A DNA stretch of 48,270 bases from an uncultured Muribaculaceae bacterium (GTDB taxonomy: Bacteria > Bacteroidota > Bacteroidia > Bacteroidales > Muribaculaceae), in the NCBI GenBank assembly GCA_910589055.1, contig CAJURN010000025.1, positions 1 to 48,270 of the forward strand. The letters run 5' to 3'. The translations under genes were made by a program, and so were the position numbers. The stretch's first letter is position 1. Every line of letters begins with the position of its first letter. Shown one piece after another: positions 9,002 to 16,939 of the stretch. The notes beneath the pieces are model-generated. The model saw nothing but the letters and a program-made list of their open reading frames with translations, was not told the origin of the DNA and did not search any database.

Positions 9002-9302
9002 GGAGAAAAGTGAAAAGTGGAAAGTGAAAAGTGAAAGGTGCGTCCGATAAGGACGTCGGTTTTTCAGTAACCGCGCTACGCCGAAGCCGCAGGCGTGCCC
9101 GGCACGTCCCCGAACCACACATATCCGGCGTCCTCCGGACGCCATCTCATAGGGATTGATATACCCCGCACACCTACGGCTTGACGCCTACGGTGTACGG
9201 GGTTACTGAATAATCTGCGTCCTGCGGACGCGCGTTTACGTTGGCTAATTTATTAGAATAAACTGCGGACGCGCTTTCACCCTTCACTTTTCACTCTTCA
9301 CC
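9002..9302. repeat. foldback (MITE-like) intergenic element
   Basis: This fills the gap between the HAD gene and the outer-membrane protein gene. The outer arms are GTGAAAAGTG-rich (9002-9046 and, inverted, 9266-9302). Inside lie TCAGTAACC (9064-9072) and its complement GGTTACTGA (9201-9209), and CCCCGCACACC (9164-9174) facing GGTGTACGGGG (9192-9202). Small hairpins built on GCGTCC/GGACGC recur at 9041-9055, 9127-9143 and 9217-9231. No coding frame with a recognisable product is present. A diverged piece recurs near 25160. Confidence 0.65.
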
Positions 9303-9305
9303 TAT

Positions 9306-9830
9306 TTAAAGTTTGAAGCGGAAGCCGACCTGCACAAGACCCTGTGCGCCGTAGCCGAGTTCGCCGAACATGGCAATGTTACGGTTGATGTCGAAGGTCG
9401 CGCCTACGGGAACAATTTGGAACGCGCAATACGCCTTGTTATAGCTGTCGCCTCCCCGGGGCATCATGTGCGATATTTCCACGCCGAGTCCGAGCTTGGC
9501 ATAGAGAGTGATGATGCTGTTGCGGTAGTAGTGATAGCGGCCGTTGAGCATAATCGCATGGTAGGCGATATTGCTGTGATGCTGACCCTTGGTGGTCGTG
9601 CTGGAGAAGGTGTACGACGGTCCTAACCAGATTTTTGAATTCACGCGGAAGTTGACACCTGCATTGAGCGCACCCCAGGCGTTATTTACGTGATCCCATC
9701 CATCGTGCATGTCGGAACCATCCATCTGGGTATAACCGCCATAGGAAACAGTGAGTTCGGTAGACTGGGCATTGGCTGAGAACAATCCGCCAATCGCAAC
9801 AACAGACGCAAGTAAAATCTTTTTAATCAT
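9306..9830 (-). CDS. small outer-membrane beta-barrel protein
   Basis: This is a predicted secreted or outer-membrane protein of 174 aa with no specific family recognised. It has a Sec signal peptide (MIKKILLASVVAIGGLFSANAQ). Alternating hydrophobic/aromatic strands follow, such as NAGVNFRVNSKIWLGPSYTF, and it ends VQVGFRFKL, a strand suited to an outer-membrane barrel C-terminus. The ATG at 9830 was chosen over a TTG at 9836. The gene sits directly downstream of one arm of the foldback element, which may have displaced its original terminator. An OmpX-like role is possible but unproven. Confidence 0.7.
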   Translation of the reverse strand: MIKKILLASVVAIGGLFSANAQSTELTVSYGGYTQMDGSDMHDGWDHVNNAWGALNAGVNFRVNSKIWLGPSYTFSSTTTKGQHHSNIAYHAIMLNGRYHYYRNSIITLYAKLGLGVEISHMMPRGGDSYNKAYCAFQIVPVGATFDINRNIAMFGELGYGAQGLVQVGFRFKL

Positions 9831-9983
9831 AATCAATCTTATTGAGGGTTAGTTATATTTTTTCTTCAAATATTAATAGTTGATAGTTATACTTTCTAAA
9901 CCACGGAATATCGAAAAAGTTCTCATCCGCCATTTTTCCTTGCCCATAAGCCACAAATTCATCCGCGATTGAAAAAAATTTTG

Positions 9984-9991
9984 TAATTTTG
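9984..9991 (+). promoter_or_regulatory. promoter for anion transporter, -7 box
   Basis: TAATTTTG matches TAnnTTTG and lies 132 bases before the ATG at 10124. Transcription would start near 9998. The rest of the 9831-9983 gap shows nothing recognisable. Confidence 0.6.
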
Positions 9992-9997
9992 CAGCCG

Positions 9998-10123
9998 ATT
10001 TTCAAAAAAGACCCGTTATCGCATTTCTCTCCGGGGGTCGTTCAAGCGACTGAAAGCATGGCCCCGCTCAGTGTCTCTCTCCGCAATTCCGTCAGGAACT
10101 ATTGATTTATAAACTAATATAAC
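9998..10123 (+). promoter_or_regulatory. structured 5' leader of anion transporter
   Basis: The leader of about 125 nt can form several hairpins. GTCG-TTCAAG-CGAC (10037-10050) can be closed by GGGG (10033-10036) with CCCC (10062-10065). ACTG..AGC (from 10049) can pair with GCTCAGT (10066-10072). TTCC-GTCA-GGAA lies at 10087-10098. GACCC at 10010-10014 can compete for GGGTC at 10035-10039. It matches no riboswitch class I can recognise. Confidence 0.35.
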
Positions 10124-11638
10124 ATGTTTACCATCTTTCATGGCTTCCATCTTGTAGAAGCTTATCATCAATGGAAAAAAGAGCACCGCAAAAGTAAGAA
10201 CCCGTTAGGGACCAAAGTGGTGAAATTAGCTATCGCTATCGCCGCTTCCCTGTTCCTGTGGATTGCTCCTTCCGAAATGTACGGTCTTCCCGGACTCAAC
10301 CCCATCGAGCACCGTGTGCTTGCCATCTTCGCATTTGCCGCTTTGATGTGGCTTCTGGATGCAGTTCCGGCATGGACAACTTCGCTGATTGTCGTAGTGC
10401 TGCTTCTCTTCTGCACATCCGACAGCGGACTTTGGTTTTTCCAGACCGACGGTCTCGGTGAGAAATTTTCCAACCTCGTGAGCAACACTGCCATCCTGCA
10501 CTGCTTCGCCGACCCGACCATCATGCTCTTCATCGGTGGCTTCATCATTGCCATCGCAGCCACCAAGAGCGGTCTTGACGTGAAACTTGCAAAGGTCATG
10601 CTCGCACCTTTCGGCACCAAGTCGGAATTCGTGCTCCTGGGCTTCCTGCTCGTGACCGCAGTGTTCTCGATGTTCATCAGTAACACCGCCACCGCGGCGA
10701 TGATGCTCACCTTCCTCGCCCCTGTGCTCAAGGCGCTCCCCGCCGACGGAAAGGGCAAAATCGGCCTTGCGCTCGCAATTCCCATCGGTGCCAACATCGG
10801 CGGCATGGGTACTCCTATCGGCACACCGCCTAACGCAATCGCCCTCAAATTCCTCAACGACCCCGCGGGCATGGACCTCGGAATCGGTTTCGGCAAATGG
10901 ATGATGGTGATGGCGCCCCTCACTTTCGTGCTTCTTTTCATCGCCTGGATTGTGCTCCGCAAGCTCTTCCCCTTCAAGCAGAAAACAATCCATCTGCAGA
11001 TTGAGAGCCACCACGAATCAAGTTGGCGCGACATCGTGGTATACATCACATTCGCCGTTACGGTAGGTCTCTGGCTCACCGACTCTATCACCGGCGTAAA
11101 TGCCAACGTGGTTGCCATGCTCCCCGTGGGCGTGCTCTGTATCGCCGGAGTGATTACCAAGCGCGACCTCGAACAAATTTCCTGGAGTATCCTTTGGATG
11201 ATTGCCGGAGCATTTGCAGTAGGCGTGGCAATGAAACAGTCGGGTCTCGCCACCTCCATGATTGAGGCAATTCCCTTCGGACAGTGGTCGCCGCTGCTCG
11301 TAATCATCGGCTCGGGACTCCTTTGCTACCTCATGGCAAACTTCATCAGCCACACAGCCACGGCAGCACTCTTCGTTCCCATCCTCGCCATTGCAGGCGC
11401 ATCCATGACCGAACAGCTCTCGGCCTACGGCGGCGTATCAACCTTGCTCATCGGTGTAGCAATCTGCTCATCGCTGGCTATGGTACTCCCCATCTCCACC
11501 CCGCCCAACGCACTTGCCGACGCAACCGGCTTCATCAAGCAGAAGCACATGGTTACGACCGGCCTTATCATGGGCGGAATCGGCCTTCTGCTCGGCTATA
11601 TCGTACTCATCGTGTGCGGCATCAACGGAATATTCTAA
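10124..11638 (+). CDS. DASS/SLC13-family sodium:anion symporter
   Basis: This inner-membrane symporter of the divalent anion:Na+ symporter family imports dicarboxylates (succinate, tartrate-like) or sulfate; the substrate cannot be read from sequence. The protein has 504 aa with many hydrophobic helices. It carries both family repeats: SNTATAAMM with GTPIGTPPNAIAL in the first half, and SHTATAALFVPI with ISTPPNALADATG in the second. These form the Na+- and substrate-binding hairpins. The N-terminus has a charged cytoplasmic stretch before the first helix. It has its own promoter, a long leader and a terminator, so it is probably monocistronic. Confidence 0.9.
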   Translation: MFTIFHGFHLVEAYHQWKKEHRKSKNPLGTKVVKLAIAIAASLFLWIAPSEMYGLPGLNPIEHRVLAIFAFAALMWLLDAVPAWTTSLIVVVLLLFCTSDSGLWFFQTDGLGEKFSNLVSNTAILHCFADPTIMLFIGGFIIAIAATKSGLDVKLAKVMLAPFGTKSEFVLLGFLLVTAVFSMFISNTATAAMMLTFLAPVLKALPADGKGKIGLALAIPIGANIGGMGTPIGTPPNAIALKFLNDPAGMDLGIGFGKWMMVMAPLTFVLLFIAWIVLRKLFPFKQKTIHLQIESHHESSWRDIVVYITFAVTVGLWLTDSITGVNANVVAMLPVGVLCIAGVITKRDLEQISWSILWMIAGAFAVGVAMKQSGLATSMIEAIPFGQWSPLLVIIGSGLLCYLMANFISHTATAALFVPILAIAGASMTEQLSAYGGVSTLLIGVAICSSLAMVLPISTPPNALADATGFIKQKHMVTTGLIMGGIGLLLGYIVLIVCGINGIF

Positions 11639-11662
11639 TCAACCGAATACATTATCGACCAG

Positions 11663-11701
11663 ACGTCCCGGCCAGTTCTGCTGACCGGGACGTTGCTTTT
11701 T
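11663..11701 (+). terminator. terminator after anion transporter
   Basis: A perfect 9-bp stem, ACGTCCCGG (11663-11671) with CCGGGACGT (11685-11693), is followed by TGC and five T. Confidence 0.85.
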
Positions 11702-11828
11702 ACGTTGTTTTTATGTTTTACAACAGAGAAGCCTCATTGCGCATCATTTTTCCATTAAAACAGTTGCATAATTAGCAAAATTTCACTTTCTTTGGAGATT
11801 CAATGTTCATCACTTAAATTCCCGTGCT

Positions 11829-11933
11829 ATGAACCGACCATCTCTACTCCCAATCCTATGTCTTGCCCTCCTCTGCGCAAGCCCCGGCATCCACGCCGAA
11901 GTCATTAACCTCTCATCCGGAGAACGCACCTAA
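11829..11933 (+). CDS. 34-aa ORF with signal-peptide-like sequence
   Basis: An ATG at 11829 opens a 34-codon frame ending in TAA. The N-terminus MNRPSLLPILCLALLCASPG plus IHAEV is a good Sec signal peptide, with a plausible cleavage site after HA, leaving only about ten residues. It could be a tiny secreted peptide or, more likely, the surviving 5' end of a degraded secreted-protein gene. No clear promoter is seen. It lies in the 357-base gap between the transporter and the LRR gene, which holds little else besides the terminator. Confidence 0.35.
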   Translation: MNRPSLLPILCLALLCASPGIHAEVINLSSGERT

Positions 11934-11995
11934 AGCAGTACAACGGAAATATAATTTCATCGAAACTTTTTGTAAAATAAAGGAAGGAATTTGTT

Positions 11996-13024
11996 ATGAA
12001 AAAGTTTTTATTTCTGATAATGGCAGTCGCGACATTTGCGATGGCTCCGAAGGCCGGGGCGCAGGAATATCTGTGGTTCGGTGAAGAAGTGCATGAGGTG
12101 TATTACGAAGATTATGATTTTATAGAAAACGGCATATATTACCATATTCTTGATACAGATACACCCGAAGTGGCCGTGATGAACCACCGTACAATCATCG
12201 TTCATGTCGGAGCGTGGGTGGGTGAAACGCCCGATGCAGTTCTCTATGAATGGACGGATGGAGACTATTCAGGAGATTTGGTAATTCCTGAAAATGTGGA
12301 ACATGAAGGTGTGAAATACGAAGTTACGCGCATTTCGTACGGAGCTTTTGTCAACTGCAAGGACTTGAACTCAGTTACATTGCCTTCGACCATCCGCGAC
12401 ATAAGGACATCGGCTTTTATGGCATCTGGAATTAGCAAGCTGCCGAATCTGCCCGAAGGGATTGAGTTGAATCAGGCAACATTCATGCTATGTGAATCAT
12501 TAACCTTTGCCGACATGTCAGATATTGAATTAGGAGCTTATTGTTTCGACAGATGTAAGAGTCTGGAATGTGTTGTACTACCAACATTCGCTGACTTTCC
12601 AACATTAATGAGCAACTTTCATGATTGCACTTCTCTAAAGAGTATCTATTTACCTGTCGCCGTTCCGACGGAATCTGACTACGATTATTTTAATGAAGCA
12701 TTATTTGATGTGACTCTCTACGTTCCCGAAGGTTCGGAGGAATTGTACCGCAATGCTGAGGGCTGGAATCGGTTCAAGAATATCAAGGCGGGGACGTATG
12801 CCGGAACGGAGACGGCTGAAATCGCAAATGGGACGGCTGTCCGCGTCGAAGGTGGACGGATAATTGTTGAATCTTCCGATGGAGCGACGATGCCTGTCGA
12901 GGTATACAACACCGCCGGACAGAAGGTGCGTTCGCTCAATGCCGGTGGCGCCGCGGAAATTGCCCTGCCAAGCGGCCTTTACATCGTCCGTGCCGGAACA
13001 AGTGTGGTAAAAGTCGCAATATAA
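11996..13024 (+). CDS. BspA-like leucine-rich repeat secreted protein
   Basis: This secreted or cell-surface protein has a Sec signal peptide (residues 1-22, ending GAQ). A central LRR_5/BspA-type region covers residues 95-235, with repeats such as ISYGAFVNCKDLNSVTLPST and AYCFDRCKSLECVVLP. The last 60 residues form a tail resembling a type IX secretion sorting domain (VEVYNTAGQKVRSL then PSGLYIVRAG). Such proteins often mediate adhesion in Bacteroidales, but binding cannot be predicted. The middle of the gene is AT-richer than its neighbours, hinting at different ancestry. It is followed by a strong hairpin. Confidence 0.75.
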   Translation: MKKFLFLIMAVATFAMAPKAGAQEYLWFGEEVHEVYYEDYDFIENGIYYHILDTDTPEVAVMNHRTIIVHVGAWVGETPDAVLYEWTDGDYSGDLVIPENVEHEGVKYEVTRISYGAFVNCKDLNSVTLPSTIRDIRTSAFMASGISKLPNLPEGIELNQATFMLCESLTFADMSDIELGAYCFDRCKSLECVVLPTFADFPTLMSNFHDCTSLKSIYLPVAVPTESDYDYFNEALFDVTLYVPEGSEELYRNAEGWNRFKNIKAGTYAGTETAEIANGTAVRVEGGRIIVESSDGATMPVEVYNTAGQKVRSLNAGGAAEIALPSGLYIVRAGTSVVKVAI

Positions 13025-13072
13025 TAACAGCTGACATCGCATAACAAAGAGAAGCTAATAGCGGAAAGCAAA

Positions 13073-13119
13073 AAGTCCCCGCAGCAGACATCGTTTTACA
13101 ATGTCTGCTGCGGGGACTT
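13073..13119 (-). terminator. terminator of the met operon, between convergent genes
   Basis: Perfect 19-bp arms, AAGTCCCCGCAGCAGACAT and its complement, surround a 9-base loop. On the minus strand the stem runs into a T-run, so it terminates the metY-metX-hom transcript. It may also stop the convergent LRR transcript, although no T-run follows on the plus strand. Confidence 0.85.
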
Positions 13120-13150
13120 ATCTCAAAAAAGAGGTCAGTCCGTTTATTAC

Positions 13151-13167
13151 ACGTGCCAAAGGCACGT
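13151..13167. repeat. short palindrome ACGTGCC-AAA-GGCACGT
   Basis: A perfect 7-bp palindrome with a 3-base spacer lies just 3' of hom. Its GTGCC/GGCAC core also occurs in the foldback element near 9095. Confidence 0.5.
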
Positions 13168-13180
13168 CCCTACAAATCTG

Positions 13181-14398
13181 TTATTCTTCTTCGAAGAAGC
13201 GGGAAATGTTGCAAAGGAATATGTCGGGGGAGGACAGTGCCCGGCGGTGGCGGATCAATTCCGACAGACGGATGTCGCCAATGACGTAGTTGCACGATGC
13301 GGATGTGTAGCGCTCGTGTATCTTCTCGAATGGCAGCGAACCGATAATGTCCTGCGAGCCTGTGCTGCGGAGATACACCCGGAGAAGTATGTCGGTCGTA
13401 TATGCCGGACGCCCGGCATAGCCCATTTTCTTGTATTCATAGCGGTAGCCGTAATGGCGTGCCGTGACATCACTCAGTATTGAGGATGCTGTGGGAAGCG
13501 AGCCGGCGCCTTTGCCGAACATGAACTGGCGGTCGTAGCACTCGCCGCGAATCACCACTCCGTTGTACTCGTCGTCCACACTGTAAATATATCTCGACTT
13601 GACAACAAATTCGGGCATGACAAACATTGTGAACTCCGATTCCGACACTTTCACCACCTGCGCCACGAGCTTGATCTTGACGCGTTTCTCACGGGCGTAA
13701 CGGATGTCACAGTCCTTGATGGTGCGGATTCCGTAGGTGAATATCTCCGAAGGAGCCACGTACACGCCGAGGGCATGCACGGTAATGATAATCAGCTTGA
13801 ATAGCGAGTCGATGCCGTCGATGTCGCGCGAAGGGTCACTTTCGGCAAAGCCGAGTTCCTGGGCACGGGCCAGAGCGGAATCATAATCGCGCCCGTGGTC
13901 GAACACTTGCGACAGGATATAATTGGAAGAGCCGTTGAGAATACCTTTCACCTCAAGCAGCAGGTCATTGTCGTAGTATTCTTCCAGATTGCGTATCACG
14001 GGGATGGAACCGCAGGAAGAAGCGTCGTACAGCAACGCCGTGCCAGTCTCGCGCTGAAGCTCGATAAGCTCGGGAAGATGCGCGGCAATCATCGCTTTAT
14101 TGCCACTCACCACGGGTTTTCCGCGACGCAGGGCTGATGTAACAATCTGATATGAAGCATCGGCATCGTCAATCAGCTCAACGATGAGGTCGATTTCAGG
14201 GTCGTCGAGCAAGTCGGAAGCCTTGTCGGTGAGCAATCCGGGGTCGCATGCGACCTTACGGGGCTTGCAGACATCGCGGACACAGATACGCTTGATTTCG
14301 GCATGGGCGTTGCGTGCGCGTCCTATTACGGAGTATATGCCCTGTCCTACCGTTCCGAAACCGAACAGACCTATACGGATATTATCTTTTTGATTCAT
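13181..14398 (-). CDS. hom: homoserine dehydrogenase
   Basis: The enzyme reduces aspartate semialdehyde to homoserine, the branch point to methionine and threonine. The N-terminal NAD(P)-binding motif is GLFGFGTVGQGI. The family segment KGILNGSSNYIL is followed by AQELGFAESDPSRDIDGIDS, a classic homoserine dehydrogenase signature with the catalytic Lys downstream. At 405 aa it is monofunctional, not fused to aspartokinase. It is the third gene of the operon; its ATG overlaps the metX stop (ATGA at 14395-14398). Placement behind metY and metX dedicates it to methionine synthesis under the leader attenuator. Confidence 0.93.
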   Translation of the reverse strand: MNQKDNIRIGLFGFGTVGQGIYSVIGRARNAHAEIKRICVRDVCKPRKVACDPGLLTDKASDLLDDPEIDLIVELIDDADASYQIVTSALRRGKPVVSGNKAMIAAHLPELIELQRETGTALLYDASSCGSIPVIRNLEEYYDNDLLLEVKGILNGSSNYILSQVFDHGRDYDSALARAQELGFAESDPSRDIDGIDSLFKLIIITVHALGVYVAPSEIFTYGIRTIKDCDIRYAREKRVKIKLVAQVVKVSESEFTMFVMPEFVVKSRYIYSVDDEYNGVVIRGECYDRQFMFGKGAGSLPTASSILSDVTARHYGYRYEYKKMGYAGRPAYTTDILLRVYLRSTGSQDIIGSLPFEKIHERYTSASCNYVIGDIRLSELIRHRRALSSPDIFLCNISRFFEEE

Positions 14399-15408
14399 GA
14401 AATAAATGGTTTTATTATGGAATTAAGCCGGGCGTGCTCGGTGAGGAATCCGTCATGTCCCATGTCGGAGCTTATCTCTTCAAAGACGCAATCGGGAATC
14501 ATAGCGGAAAGTTCCCGCATCTCACCGGGTGTGAAAATGATGTCGGAATCAATCCCGACCACCAACACCGGCATCGGCAAAGTAAGCAAAGCCGCCTCCA
14601 CGCCGCCGCGTCCGCGCCCGAGGTCATGGGTGTCGAAAGCGTCGAGAATGGCTACGTAGGAGTAGGCATTGAATCTGCGGCAAAGTTTCTCGCCCTGATA
14701 GCGCTGATAAGTCACCGGACGTTTCGGGGCGCCGTTTGGTGTATCGGCAGGCTCTTTCTGCGTGAGGTTATAGGCATAGGGGCCGCGGTAGGATAGCAGG
14801 CCTATTGCTCTTGCAGCGGCCATTCCGGCCATTGCGGCATCGGCGCGAGGCTCGCCGTAAGTCGGGTCGGCCTTAATTGCCATCCGCTGGGTCTCGTCAA
14901 GCGCTATGCTCCATGGCGAAGCCTTGGCGGCTGTGGCAACGAGTACGAGCTTCCTGAAACGGCGCGGCTCGGCAACAGCCCATTCAAGCGCCTGGAATCC
15001 GCCCACCGACGCTCCGATAAGAGTGTCAATCTCCGCGAGTCCGAGATAATCGGCAAGCAGGGAATTGGCGCGGGCCATGTCGCGGATTGTCAGAGCGGGA
15101 AACGAGTCGTAATAAGGGCTTCCGGTGTCGGGATTGACGCTCAGCGGACCCGTCGAGCCATAGTGCGACCCGAGAATATTCGCGCACACGACAAATTTCT
15201 CAGACGGATTGAGGAACGATCCTTCGGCAACAGCCGGTGCCCACCAGTCGGCCACATCGCTGTTGGCTGTCAGTCCGTGACACACCCACACGCAATTGTT
15301 CCGCTCAGGGTCGTAGGTGCCGAACGTATGATAGGCGATGGTGAGATTAGGGATACACTCTCCCGACTCAAGCAAGAAAGGCCGGTCGTGATGATAGTAC
15401 TTTATCAT
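14395..15408 (-). CDS. metX: homoserine O-acetyltransferase
   Basis: MetX transfers an acyl group, usually acetyl from acetyl-CoA, to homoserine, the first committed step to methionine. It is an alpha/beta-hydrolase-fold enzyme of 337 aa. The motifs are VWVCHGLTANSDVADWW, the ANILGSHYGSTGPLSVNP segment, the nucleophile Ser in GASVGGFQALEW (commonly GGSMGGMQALEW), the catalytic Asp in GIDSD and the His in DMGHDGF. Acetyl rather than succinyl use fits the adjacent O-acetylhomoserine enzyme but is an inference. It is the second gene of the operon, overlapping both neighbours by ATGA. Confidence 0.92.
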   Translation of the reverse strand: MIKYYHHDRPFLLESGECIPNLTIAYHTFGTYDPERNNCVWVCHGLTANSDVADWWAPAVAEGSFLNPSEKFVVCANILGSHYGSTGPLSVNPDTGSPYYDSFPALTIRDMARANSLLADYLGLAEIDTLIGASVGGFQALEWAVAEPRRFRKLVLVATAAKASPWSIALDETQRMAIKADPTYGEPRADAAMAGMAAARAIGLLSYRGPYAYNLTQKEPADTPNGAPKRPVTYQRYQGEKLCRRFNAYSYVAILDAFDTHDLGRGRGGVEAALLTLPMPVLVVGIDSDIIFTPGEMRELSAMIPDCVFEEISSDMGHDGFLTEHARLNSIIKPFIS

Positions 15409-16694
15409 GAACGTGCCGCCTCAAATGCCTGGTTGAAATCGTTGATTATATCCTCCACAGCTTCAAGCCCGAGGGAGATACGGAGCAACGTTGGGGTGAC
15501 TCCGGCGGCGGCGAGGTCAGCCTCGCTGAGTTGCTTGTGGGTTGTGGATGCCGGATGAGTGACAACGGTGATTGAGTCGCCGATCATTGTCATGTGGGCG
15601 GCGAGTTGAAGGGCTTCTACAAATTTGACGGTAGTATCGAGTGTGCCTTCCAGCTCCACAGTGAGCACTCCCGAACCTGCCGAGCGGAAATATTTCTTGG
15701 CAAGTTCATGGCCGGGATGGTCTTCAAAACCGACGTAGCTAACTTTCTTTACATTGGGGTTACCGCGCAGCCATTCGGCAAGGGTGCGGGTGGATTCGAC
15801 CTGATGACGCACTCGGAGCGAAAGCGTCTCAAGGCCTATCATCATCAGATAGCTGTCGAAGGCCGAGGGCGACGCGCCGAAGTCGCGCAGTCCGTCAACG
15901 CGGCATTTCACAATGAAAGCAGCCGGGCCGAAAGCCTCGTAGAGATTCAATCCGTGGTAGCCTTCCGAAGGGCCGTCGATGAGAGGATATTTGCCGTTGT
16001 TCCATGCAAAATGGCCGGAGTCAACGATTATTCCGCCCATCGCGGTGCCGTGGCCGTTGATCCACTTTGTTGCCGAGTCAACGATTATGTCGGCACCCCA
16101 GTCGAAGGGATTGCAGAGATAACCTCCTGCACCGAAAGTATTGTCAATCACCAAGGGCACACCGGCAGCATGAGCCACGTTGGCAAGCCCTTCTATGTCG
16201 GCCACATCGCAGGTGGGGTTGCCCATGCTTTCGGCAAAAAGAGCGCGGGTGTTTTCGTCGACCAGTTTTGCAAAATCGGCGGGAGAGTCGGATTCGGCAA
16301 AACGGATTTCAATTCCCAGACGGCGGAGAGAATGACGGAAAAGATTGTAAGTTCCGCCATAAAGATGCGGCGACACAACGATATTCTGACCTGCGGACGC
16401 AAGGCTCGTGACAACGATAAGTATTCCGGACATGCCCGAGGCCACGGCGAGAGCGCCAACACCGCCGTAAAGCGCGGCCACGCGTTCCTCATAAGCCGAT
16501 GAAGTGGGATTCTGCAGGCGGGTATAGATGTTTCCGCCCTCACTCAGCTCAAACAGGCGTGCGGCATGTCCGCAGTCCTTGAAGCGGTAGGCGGCTGTGG
16601 GGTAAATAGCCACTCCGCGTGAGCCTGTTGTGTCGTCTTTTCGCAATCCGGCATGTATCTGCCGTGTTTCAAATTTAAGAGAATTGAAGTCCAT
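15405..16694 (-). CDS. metY: O-acetylhomoserine aminocarboxypropyltransferase
   Basis: MetY is a PLP enzyme of the Cys/Met metabolism family that makes homocysteine directly from O-acetylhomoserine and sulfide. The length of 429 aa and the opening LKFETRQIHAGLRKDDTTGSR fit MetY rather than the shorter cystathionine gamma-synthases. It shows YTRLQNPTSSAYEERVAAL, the glycine-rich ASGMSGI cofactor loop, VIDNTFGAGGYLCNPFDWGAD, and the PLP Lys in DSATKWINGHG. It is the first structural gene of the operon. Its ATG is 40 bases beyond the terminator of the Met-rich leader, so expression probably depends on read-through. Confidence 0.93.
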   Translation of the reverse strand: MDFNSLKFETRQIHAGLRKDDTTGSRGVAIYPTAAYRFKDCGHAARLFELSEGGNIYTRLQNPTSSAYEERVAALYGGVGALAVASGMSGILIVVTSLASAGQNIVVSPHLYGGTYNLFRHSLRRLGIEIRFAESDSPADFAKLVDENTRALFAESMGNPTCDVADIEGLANVAHAAGVPLVIDNTFGAGGYLCNPFDWGADIIVDSATKWINGHGTAMGGIIVDSGHFAWNNGKYPLIDGPSEGYHGLNLYEAFGPAAFIVKCRVDGLRDFGASPSAFDSYLMMIGLETLSLRVRHQVESTRTLAEWLRGNPNVKKVSYVGFEDHPGHELAKKYFRSAGSGVLTVELEGTLDTTVKFVEALQLAAHMTMIGDSITVVTHPASTTHKQLSEADLAAAGVTPTLLRISLGLEAVEDIINDFNQAFEAARS

Positions 16695-16734
16695 TGGATT
16701 GAAATGTTATATTTATATGTTTTGTTCCTTTTAC

Positions 16735-16768
16735 AAAAAAACATCCGGCCTCATCGGAAGCCGGATGT
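16735..16768 (-). terminator. attenuator terminator upstream of metY
   Basis: On the minus strand ACATCCGGC (16768-16760) and GCCGGATGT (16749-16741) form a perfect 9-bp stem with a 10-base loop, followed by seven T. It lies between the leader ORF and metY, inside the transcript, so it must be conditional if the operon is to be expressed. Confidence 0.88.
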
Positions 16769-16814
16769 CTAAATTTTTATGTTCGTTCAGGACAATGACA
16801 GACTAACTCCGGCT
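16759..16814 (-). promoter_or_regulatory. predicted antiterminator of the met leader
   Basis: AGCCGGA at 16814-16808, the last codons of the leader ORF, is perfectly complementary to TCCGGCT at 16765-16759, the 5' arm of the terminator. GTCT at 16803-16800 can add pairs with AGAC at 16770-16767. Forming this stem excludes the terminator. A third segment, TTGGCT (16877-16872, leader codons 9-10), can pair with AGCCGG and would free the terminator when the leader is not translated. Confidence 0.72.
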
Positions 16815-16901
16815 GAAAAGGCGGCGCATCATCATGGACATTTCCATAGACATCATTCCTGCAAGAGGAAGAGCCAATCCGTGCGATGGATAGTTTGTCA
16901 T
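16803..16901 (-). CDS. methionine-rich leader peptide of the met operon
   Basis: A 32-codon ORF starts 32 bases after the predicted transcription start and ends in TAG. Residues 16-25 read MMSMEMSMMM, seven Met in ten; the rest is unremarkable (MTNYPSHGL at the start, RRLFSRS at the end). The Met run lies just upstream of the antiterminator strand. A ribosome stalled there for lack of charged Met-tRNA would leave AGCCGGA free to pair. One reaching the stop codon would cover it and let the terminator form. The peptide itself probably has no other function. Leader-peptide attenuation is well known for his, trp, leu and thr operons; its use here for methionine is inferred from sequence. Confidence 0.8.
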   Translation of the reverse strand: MTNYPSHGLALPLAGMMSMEMSMMMRRLFSRS

Positions 16902-16909
16902 TTCGTTTT

Positions 16910-16935
16910 ATTTCTTGATTACATTTCTTGATTAC
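16910..16935 (-). repeat. 13-bp tandem duplication in the met leader
   Basis: The plus-strand 13-mer ATTTCTTGATTAC occurs twice without a gap (16910-16922 and 16923-16935). It spans the predicted transcription start and the untranslated stretch before the leader ATG. Confidence 0.85.
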
Positions 16936-16939
16936 GGTG

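Noticed and set aside
10058..10105. 15-aa ORF in the DASS leader as a second leader peptide
   Set aside because: Codons are mixed with no run of one amino acid, and no terminator precedes the transporter ATG.
10168..11307. 379-aa antisense open frame
   Set aside because: It is a shadow of the DASS transporter gene, with low-complexity composition and no domain.
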